Part shown: piece by piece, positions 56,440 to 64,000 of the stretch | Position numbering within the stretch: position 1 is the first letter of the stretch | Layout of the letters: every line of letters begins with the position of its first letter | From: Wyeomyia smithii | Taxonomy: Eukaryota > Arthropoda > Insecta > Diptera > Culicidae | Reading direction: 5' to 3' | Assembly: GCF_029784165.1 (NCBI RefSeq) | Contig: NC_073695.1 | Coordinates: forward strand, 89,783,902 to 89,847,901 | DNA: 64,000 nucleotides | The notes under the pieces: generated by a model | Databases searched by the model: none | Told to the model about the DNA's origin: nothing | Seen by the model: the letters and a program-made list of their open reading frames with translations, nothing else | Position numbers and translations under genes: made by a program

Positions 56440-56474
56440 CGTCCGTTTTCGTCGAGCGTTCGGGACGGAATGAT
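56440..56474 (-). promoter_or_regulatory. TATA-less LINE promoter: initiator plus DPE
   Basis: At the 5' end of the element the minus strand reads TCATTC, a perfect match to the arthropod initiator TCAKTY with A+1 at 56471 (the T comes from the target duplication). GGACG at 56444-56440 is positions +28 to +32, a perfect RGWYV downstream promoter element at the canonical spacing. This is the internal promoter design known for I and jockey elements. Confidence 0.75.
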
Positions 56475-56819
56475 CCGCTGTAGTTGTTTACGTGCAAAAT
56501 TGGTAACCTAGGTAACCTGCTGTCGATTTATGTCAATTATATCGAAACAATTCAACATTTTCAGTATGATATTTTCGTATTAATGTAAACTTATTTGGCA
56601 ACTTTTGATTTTCTTCAACGTAGTGAAAACAGATGAAAATGTATGCTTCTCATGTATTTCTGCTAGTTCAAGCTTGTTTTCGAAAATTTGAGGTGAACAT
56701 TTCCAAGATTAAAGTATTCTTAGTATAGTGAGTGATTTTGCTTAGTGATTAAAATAAAAAGTGGACCAAATAAAAAAAATTGGTTGGCTGCTGAACGAGT
56801 CCCGTTGTAGCCGTATAGA

Positions 56820-57082
56820 AAACAATATCGCACGCATAGCCTTGGGGCTAATTGCGGTCTCGATCAATTAGATTAATTGAGAGAATTCGTTATCGATATT
56901 GCTTTTGGCACATTTTGTAAGTGTAGAATAAGTGCAACGATACACCGTGCCCCAGTGCTGAGTCGAGAAAATTTCCAGCTCGAAAAGATTCTCGACTCGA
57001 TCGGGAATCGAACCCGATATCACAACCGTGTGGGAGAGCTAGCCGACCGACATCGCTAACCACAGAGCCACGGGGACCACAA
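56820..57082 (-). mobile_element. 263-bp tRNA-derived SINE (Feilai-like), unit A
   Basis: GCCGTATAGA is duplicated at 56810-56819 and 57083-57092, defining the insertion exactly. On the minus strand the 5' end reads TTGTGGTCCCCGTGGCTCTG, with an A box (TGGCTCTGTGGTTAG), a B box (GGTTCGATTCC) and a tRNA-unrelated body ending GATATTGTTTT. This layout fits the tRNA-derived SINEs of Aedes such as Feilai; the family name is a guess. Pol III transcribed, copied by a LINE. Confidence 0.85.
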
Positions 57083-57274
57083 GCCGTATAGAGCAACCCG
57101 CATAATCAATAACCATAAAACGTGCCTAACAACTAGTTTGGGATATAGTAACGACTGTATGGGGTATCGTAAAACCATATGGATTATAATCCGTTTATTG
57201 TTATTGATCATGCGGGAATGCTTTCTGGAGGTGATTGAAACAAAAGAGTTTTCGAGTGCAGATGCCTAGTGCAG

Positions 57275-57942
<668 letters not shown>

Positions 57943-57980
57943 TCATACATTGGATAACATTCGTACAGCCGAAAAACACC

Positions 57981-58563
57981 GCGCTGGAGGTTTCGGGATA
58001 CGTGTCATTTCACCGTTGTTCAAAATAGTCATGTCGAAGTCATCGCAAAGGTAATAGATCAGAGAGGAGCGGTTATCATTGTAAGGGGAACCCCAAGCCA
58101 CACCATGAGAGTTGAAGTCTCCCAAAATCAAACGTGACGAGGGAAGAAGTTCTATTAAATCAAAGAGCAGCCGTTGCCCAACCTGTGCTCTGGGAGGAAT
58201 ATATATTGAGGCAATACAAAGCTCTTTACCTTGTATTGTCATTTGACATGCGACAACTTCGATGCCTGGAATCGAGGGGAGGTTAATACGATAGAAAGAA
58301 TAGCACTTTTTAATCCCTAGAAGTACTCCTCCATAGGGGGTGTCTCGATCAAGGCGAATAATATTAAAATCATGGAAGTTAAGATCAGTATTTGAAGTAA
58401 GCCAAGTTTCACAAAGGGAAAATGCATCGCATTTGTTTTTATTTATCAAAACTTTAAGTGAATCAATTTTTGGTAAAATACTTCTACAATTCCACTGTAA
58501 GACAGAGATAGGATCCTTCATATACGCAGATGAATTAGGCATCGAAGGATACAATCGCTGCAA
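57981..58563 (-). pseudogene. LINE ORF2 N-terminal fragment, unit B
   Basis: Encodes the first ~195 residues of ORF2 from MQRLYPSMPNSSAYM, including endonuclease N25, E52 and D149/N151, then stops matching at KPPAR, where the duplication junction lies; 11 foreign codons follow to a stop at 57943. It lacks the SDHLP catalytic motif, RT and RNase H, so it is not functional alone. Confidence 0.9.
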
Positions 58564-58747
58564 GGAGGGGCCATTGGGCAGTCAACTGTTTCAAAAATGA
58601 TCTAACTGTTGGGAGAAGTACTGTGAGGAAATTTTTAATTGGATCAGGTATATTGAAGTTTTCAAAAATCCAGTCCACGATGTAAGAAAAATTCACCAAT
58701 CCAGAGTTTATTTGATTATCTGGGTGTGCAAAAGGAACAACTGGGGT

Positions 58748-59749
58748 TTAAGATGTTCCAGGAAGTGCTGGGAACTCCTTCTGGGACTTTAAATTTGCAA
58801 GCCCAGGAGGAGTTTGCTTCGGCTTTTCCGCAGCACTTTTAGATTTGTTCGTATTATTCATTCCATCTTGAGAAACCTTAGGTCCTTTCCTGGGAAGCTT
58901 AGGAGAGGAAAGATTTTTCCTCTTTCTAGTCTCCCCAAGACAGGCAAAAGAAGTTACCTCTAGTGGTTCGTCAGAGTCGGTTTCATCTGAAGACAACAGA
59001 TCAAAGGGGTTCGATGTTATGGTAGAAGTGGTCACGGTCTTCTTAAGAATCTCAGCGTAAGAACGCTTTGAGCGCTCCTTAAGAGACCGTTTAATTTTAT
59101 CTCTGCGTTGCATGTACACCGGGCATGCGGAAAGCTCATGCAGATTTTCCCCGCAGTGAATACACTTTTCAGCGTTTACACTGCAAGAATCTTCCGCATG
59201 AGTCTCCCCACACTTGCCACACCGTGCCTTATTGCAGCAGTAGGCAGCTGTATGGCCTAACTGCTTGCAATTGGTGCAATTCATAACACGGGGCACATAC
59301 AAACGCACAGGCAGACGAACCTGGTTGATAGAAACGTGGCTAGGGAGTGCAGATCCGGCAAACGTAACGCGAAACGAGTCTGACGGAGTGTATACTTTTT
59401 TACCGGAGACGAGCGACATGGACCGTAATTGCTTAACATCCAATACTTTCGCCTCGGTAGTGGATTTTTTGAAGCAGCCGACGCCGCTTCCCAGAATACA
59501 CTCAACAGTCAGACTCGAATCGGTTATCACACCGTCGATCTCCACGTCTCGTGCAGGTACATACACGCGATACTCGCGTGTAAAGAGCTCAGAGCGAGCT
59601 ATATCGTTGGCCTGATCCAGATCATTGACCACGACACGGAGCTTGTTTGGTCTGACTTTTGCGATTTCGGTCACGGCCTTGTATCGTGACGTCAGATCTT
59701 TCGCGATTCGTAACGTGTTCAGTGATTTTCCTCCTGGTTTGGGCCTCAT
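58748..59749 (-). CDS. LINE ORF1 (gag-like), unit B, intact 333 aa
   Basis: Open from ATG at 59749 to the stop at 58748. Three CCHC-type knuckles: C158-C161-H166-C171, C177-C180-H184-C189 and C196-C199-H204-C209, the middle one with the histidine lost in copy 1. The N-terminal part (residues 1-150) is the presumed RNA-binding/assembly domain; the C-terminal part is basic and Pro/Lys rich. It binds LINE RNA in ribonucleoprotein particles. It lies under its own copy of the initiator/DPE promoter (A+1 at 60159), so expression of ORF1 without ORF2 is possible. Confidence 0.9.
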   Translation of the reverse strand: MRPKPGGKSLNTLRIAKDLTSRYKAVTEIAKVRPNKLRVVVNDLDQANDIARSELFTREYRVYVPARDVEIDGVITDSSLTVECILGSGVGCFKKSTTEAKVLDVKQLRSMSLVSGKKVYTPSDSFRVTFAGSALPSHVSINQVRLPVRLYVPRVMNCTNCKQLGHTAAYCCNKARCGKCGETHAEDSCSVNAEKCIHCGENLHELSACPVYMQRRDKIKRSLKERSKRSYAEILKKTVTTSTITSNPFDLLSSDETDSDEPLEVTSFACLGETRKRKNLSSPKLPRKGPKVSQDGMNNTNKSKSAAEKPKQTPPGLANLKSQKEFPALPGTS

Positions 59750-60127
59750 GTAGAGAACCAGTGGACCCGTTGATCCGTCTGGGTAGAGCCTGGGACGAGG
59801 ATTGACTAAAGCAGGGACAGAGGGGGGGGGGGGGGTGAACAGGAGGGACTGGGTCGGGTGGGTTTGGAGACGGGGGATCGGGGGCTAAGGGATCCACATC
59901 CATTGCGCTCAAACTAGCGCAACAGTACAGTGGCAAAGAATCACGTACCTCTTTTTTGTTGTCTTCAATAGCACAATCACCGAGTCTTTCGGTGCTGGAA
60001 CGGGCAGCTTCGCAGCGACACAGCTATAGCACAATAGCAGGATGACCTTCGGATTATCAGTTTGTCTTTACACCGCACTTTTCTTCTTCACACAGTAGCG
60101 ACTTTATAGCGAGACAATCACTTAATG

Positions 60128-60162
60128 CGTCCGTTTTCGTCGAGCGTTCGGGACGGAATGAT
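60128..60162 (-). promoter_or_regulatory. LINE promoter, unit B copy
   Basis: Same TCATTC initiator (A+1 at 60159) and GGACG DPE at +28 to +32 as in unit A. Drives the intact ORF1 at 58748-59749 and the truncated ORF2. Confidence 0.7.
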
Positions 60163-60506
60163 CCGCTGTAGTTGTTTACGTGCAAAATTGGTAACCTAGG
60201 TAACCTGCTGTCGATTTATGTCAATTATATCGAAACAATTCAACATTTTCAGTATGATATTTTCGTATTAATGTAAACTGATTTGGCAACTTTTGATTTT
60301 CTTCAACGTAGTGAAAACAGATGAAAATGTATGCTTCTCATGTATTTCTGCTAGTTCAAGCTTGTTTTCGAAAATTTGAGGTGAACATTTCCAAGATTAA
60401 AGTATTCTTAGTATAGTGAGTGATTTTGCTTAGTGATTAAAATAAAAAGTGGACCAAATAAAAAAATTGGTTGGCTGCTGAACGAGTCCCGTTGTAGCCG
60501 TATAGA

Positions 60507-60769
60507 AAACAATATCGCACGCTTAGCCTTGGGGCTAATTGCGGTCTCGATCAACTAGATTAATTGAGAGAATTCGTTATCGATATTGCTTTTGGCACAT
60601 TTTGTAAGTGTAGAATAAGTGCAACGATACACCGTGCCCCAGTGCTGAGTCGAGAAAATTTCCAGCTCGAAAAGATTCTCGACTCGATCGGGAATCGAAC
60701 CCGATATCACAACCGTGTGGGAGAGCTAGCCGACCGACATCGCTAACCACAGAGCCACGGGGACCACAA
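60507..60769 (-). mobile_element. 263-bp tRNA-derived SINE, unit B
   Basis: Duplicate of the SINE at 56820-57082, with the same GCCGTATAGA flanks (60497-60506 and 60770-60779) and only a few substitutions. Arose by the tandem duplication, not by a second insertion. Confidence 0.85.
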
Positions 60770-60961
60770 GCCGTATAGAGCAACCCGCATAATCAATAAC
60801 CATAAAACGTGCCTAACAACTAGTTTGGGATATAGTAACGACTGTATGGGGTATCGTAAAACCATATGGATTATAATCCGTTTATTGTTATTGATCATGC
60901 GGGAATGATTTCTGGAGGTGATTGAAACAAAAGAGTTTTCGAGTGCAGATGCCTAGTGCAG

Positions 60962-61178
<217 letters not shown>

Positions 61179-61528
61179 AACTTGGGCGTGTTTTGGCCAC
61201 TACTGGCCAAGTTTCGGAAATCGGTTCTGGGAATGGTTCCGAGACCTAGCTTGCGGCATATCAAAAAACTCGGACAGGAAAGGCCATTAGTCGTCCAAGT
61301 GGCCAAATATCGATCGCCAATAGTGTTCTCTTGCAAAAACTTAGAATTTTCATTTTTTCAGCTCCGGAGGTGTCGGGTACGCAAGTGTTAAATATCACAA
61401 GCGATTCTTCATCTTTTCAGTTACAGCGTCTGAAACGACTATCAATTTCAATATATGCGAAATAATCACGTAGAAAATTTATAATTTGAATCATACATTG
61501 GATAACATTCGTACAGCCGAAAAACACC

Positions 61529-62299
61529 TGAATGTGAAGTTTGACTATAAAAAGAGACATGTCTCGAATTCGATTTATGGTCAATGATCAAAGCAAATAT
61601 TTTCTCAGGCAATAAATGTTTTTTTACCATAAATCTTGCATGTGATAAGTGAAAAGGGGTCGCTTTACAACCAAGAAATGTGAATACTAACTCCAAGAGC
61701 ACTTCATAATCGCCGCGAACTTGATTGCATAAAATTACTTGATTTGATTGCAATCTTCATCGAACCATTTCGAGCGAACTTTTGGATCATTGAAACTGTG
61801 AATGATTTCGTTTGATGCTCTTGTAAAATGATTGAAGAAAGTTGTTCAAGGTCCGATGCTTTTGCCATGTAATATATTTTGCATAAAAGTTTATAGATAT
61901 GAAGAGGACAAGGAATATTGGTTAGTTTTCGAAACTTTTCCGAAATATTCCAATCTACTAGCGTATTATGAACTTCTTAGGCAATATTTTTGCTGGAGTT
62001 TGAATCAATTTTAAGCGCGTCTAAGAACTTTGCTGTTCCATCGTAACTCATAAGAATTGCAATTCGATCAACATGGGATCTACCAACTATATTTGAAAAA
62101 AATTCACCGTTCTAGTGAATTTACATAACTAGTGCTGAACTGTTTCATAGAAAAAAATAATAATAATACTAAAACTAACATTAAATCCATACAAATAGCT
62201 CGTAATAACTTAAATAGTTTTCTTTCACACTTCCTATTGTGACGGTTCACTAGGGATATAATCACTGAATGGCAGCTTCAAATCCTCTAACGAATACAA
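61529..62299. other. unassigned stretch
   Basis: AT-rich DNA right of the duplication; short frames at 61466-61753 (minus) and 61832-62014 (plus) are unrecognised. Confidence 0.4.
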
Positions 62300-62453
62300 G
62301 AGGTCATTCATTTATTACGTAACGTACTCAGAAGAAGGGAATATTCAATAAAGAGGTCCATTGTGCGGGGCCTTCATGCAAAATTGTGTTATTCAGGGAT
62401 GGAAGGTATTCAAAATTGCTAAAATTTAGCGTTACGTAACATGTAAATGTTCC
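62300..62453. mobile_element. probable MITE with TTACGTAACG ends
   Basis: AGGTCATTCATTTATTACGTAACG at the left faces GCGTTACGTAACATGTAAATGTTCC at the right; the inner 10-base palindromic block TTACGTAACG is exact, outer bases are degraded. Similar termini are common in insect MITEs. Target duplication not resolved. Confidence 0.5.
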
Positions 62454-63330
62454 TAATGATATGGTTTTATGATTAAAGAGTATTTCGACGCAAAATATAC
62501 AACTATTTTAAGAAACTAAGGCAAAAAAAATTCATAAAGGTTAAAAAACAGCAATTATGATGAGAATCTATTTTTTTTAAATATAAGCGTTTTGTGGGTT
62601 CATTGAATGAATTTTTGGAGTAACAAGGAAACTTTTTCCGCCCGGCGCTCATCGAAATCACATGATGTTACAAAAATGGCCACTCTACTGTTCGTGCGTT
62701 TGATGTGGATCCTCATCAAGCTTTTGCTTGAAGTTAAATTTTCTATTGTTCCAGCAATAATTTTTTTTATTAGAAAAATTTGCGCAAAATGATCCTGAAT
62801 ATATACTAACAATTTTTGAAAATGATTAGGCACCTCGCTGTTCTGTTCCAAAATTAAAAATTTTCAAAATTTAAGCTGTTCCAAAATTGAAGGTTCACGC
62901 AAAACAAAGTAGAGATCAACGACAAACAGTGTTCAAACAGAAATTATTTTTTTGTAGTTTCTGTGAAATTTTTTAATTTTGCATTTTTTGAGTTTATTTG
63001 TATTAAGTGTTTCTAGTTGATACATTTTTTCTTTCGTTGTGATACCAGTCTGCTGAGTAAAAACAACAATAACAAGGTTCTATCCGACTGCTTCGGCCTT
63101 ATTGATATTTTCATCACCAATTATCACCTACCGACCGTAATCTGAAAAATGAAATAAAAAAGCATTTCCAGTACGCTGCGGTTCATCGAGCATAACAACA
63201 GATCAACTGAAAACCCTATTTAATATTTGTACACACTTCAGTGGATAATTTTAGAGCGTGTCCAAACGGAAGGCAGATGTCGACGTGGTTGCTACCACCG
63301 CCGACGCCGCCGCCGCCGTTGTGTGAATAA
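62454..63330. other. unassigned stretch
   Basis: AT-rich until about 63240, then GC-richer with a short GCC/CCG trinucleotide run (63296-63320). Overlapping opposite-strand frames at 62600-62851 and 62607-62792 are not recognised. Confidence 0.4.
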
Positions 63331-63525
63331 TTACTTTTTTACCCACTGATGCATGCAACGAATTAAACCAATCAACCTTTTTCCGACCCACGTTTTATCT
63401 AAACCCGACTGCCGGTTCCATCGTCGTCTTCGGTCACCGTACCGCAACGCCATATAGGCACTTGCGATGATCATACTGCCCAAGGCGAAATACCAGAAAG
63501 CATCATCAGCGTGTCGAAGGCCAGG
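63331..63525 (-). CDS. candidate host-gene exon (weak)
   Basis: Minus-strand open stretch of 64 codons directly after CGATTAG (a possible 3' splice site at 63526): it encodes DAFWYFALGSMIIASAYMAL, a likely membrane segment, then RYGDRRRRWNRQSG, a basic stretch as expected on the cytoplasmic side. Possible 5' splice site TGG/GTAAAA near 63340; otherwise it ends at TAA 63331. Composition is coding-like and GC-richer than surroundings. I do not recognise the family and cannot exclude chance. Confidence 0.3.
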   Translation of the reverse strand, partial: PGLRHADDAFWYFALGSMIIASAYMALRYGDRRRRWNRQSGLDKTWVGKRLIGLIRCMHQWVKK

Positions 63526-64000
63526 CTAATCGAGAGCGGTGGAGACTAAACGGAAAGATCGATCCTTGCTTCATCGGTAATCATCCTGTGGATGACGGTT
63601 CCATTGATATAGTGACTTCATTGAATATTTAAATCGTCCAAAAAATAGCAGTGTCATTTCGATATTGAATGTATTTGCAACTATGATGTAATTATAGAAC
63701 ATCTACTCCATGTACTATTATAAGTGCGTCATTGGATTTTGGACACATAGCCAACGCTATTCTTCCTTAGTACTATGGGTGGGGCCGCAAAGAAGGGACC
63801 CGTCGAAGAGACGTGATTAGATCAAGCATTCCTCAGACAGATTTTGACTTCTGCAGCAGAAGTCGACTGCACTGCCAATTAAGATGGCGCTATCCAGTGT
63901 TATAAGGCCACCGTCTTCTCGATGCCGATCGTCTTGTGATCCTAAAGAAACAAAAAAAAATCGGAACCCCCTCACAAAAGAGCACAGCTCCAACGGAGGA
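63526..64000 (-). other. right edge; possible terminal exon at 63900-63941
   Basis: A strong polypyrimidine tract and acceptor (TTTTTTTTTGTTTCTTTAG) on the minus strand ends at 63942 and is followed by 13 codons (DHKTIGIEKTVAL) and TAA (63900-63902). This could be the last exon of a gene whose other exons lie beyond 64000. The link to the candidate exon at 63331-63525 is unclear. Otherwise no gene is seen. Confidence 0.2.

Larger units (their letters stand above)
50666..56472 (-). mobile_element. near-complete I-type non-LTR retrotransposon (LINE)
   Basis: A 5.8-kb element with a 5' UTR (56472-56064), ORF1 (gag-like, zinc knuckles), ORF2 (endonuclease, RT, RNase H), a 3' UTR with AATAAA and a poly(A) tail (T run from about 50666). 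ATCCGCTGTAG(TT) is duplicated exactly at 50653-50665 and 56473-56485, so both ends are original and the copy is full length. Two ORFs, CCHC knuckles and RNase H place it in the I superfamily (I/Loner type). ORF1 and ORF2 each have one frameshift. It copies itself by target-primed reverse transcription in the nucleus. Its 5' half is also present in the downstream tandem duplication. Confidence 0.92.

Overview
The window looks like repeat-dense, gene-poor nuclear DNA of a mosquito, most likely a culicine and probably Aedes-like. The evidence is the repeat content: an I-type LINE with RNase H, an ITmD37E transposase (DD37E spacing), tRNA-derived SINEs including a dimeric Twin-like one, many short palindromic MITEs with TA, TAA, TTA or TTAA target sites, and an element opening with a CCTTTCT-CCT-AGAAAGG hairpin. 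There is no bacterial gene organisation and no CRISPR array. No complete, confidently identified host gene is visible. Host-derived sequence is limited to a broken histone H2A copy (about 17.0-17.2 kb), an unidentified 143-codon frame (45.9 kb), a GC-rich promoter-like island (39.5-40.4 kb) and two weak candidate exons at the right edge (63.3-63.9 kb).

Layout. 0-8.4 kb: MITEs, a hAT transposase relic back to back with a Ty3/gypsy-like gag relic (3.7-4.5 kb), and a 1.5-kb foldback element with a perfect 8-bp target duplication (5793-7296). 8.4-20.7 kb: mostly unassigned AT-rich DNA with a Tc1/mariner relic (13.0-13.6 kb), a second foldback (15.1-16.3 kb) and the H2A pseudogene. 22.5-24.3 kb: a decayed LOA/R1-group LINE. 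24.75-32.95 kb: one Tc1/mariner (DD37D/maT-like) element, recognised by matching terminal repeats at both ends, blown apart by nested insertions: a pogo-like transposase relic, two MITE copies, an A-rich region, two internally repetitive 'CA elements' and a truncated I-type LINE. 33-42 kb: a piggyBac-like MITE, a Jockey-clade LINE 3' end, a third CA element interrupted by another repeat family, and the Twin-like SINE. 41.9-48.7 kb: a nest in which one repeat element is split by a 5.7-kb insertion that contains a ~220-bp tandem array and a hAT-like element; the latter contains a MITE, the 143-codon frame and the ITmD37E transposase. 50.7-61.5 kb: a nearly intact 5.8-kb I-type LINE on the minus strand with its target duplication, followed by a 3.6-kb tandem duplication of its 5' half, a SINE and an AT microsatellite.

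The most informative objects are: (1) the LINE, with a canonical TATA-less initiator plus DPE promoter, one frameshift in ORF2 and one in ORF1, and a duplicated 5' half whose ORF1 is intact; (2) the several-level transposon nests that can be unpicked because the sequence on either side of each insertion rejoins; (3) the ITmD37E transposase spoiled by a single visible stop codon. Nothing acts as an operon; the parts are linked by insertion history. All assignments are by reading the sequence; no database search was run.
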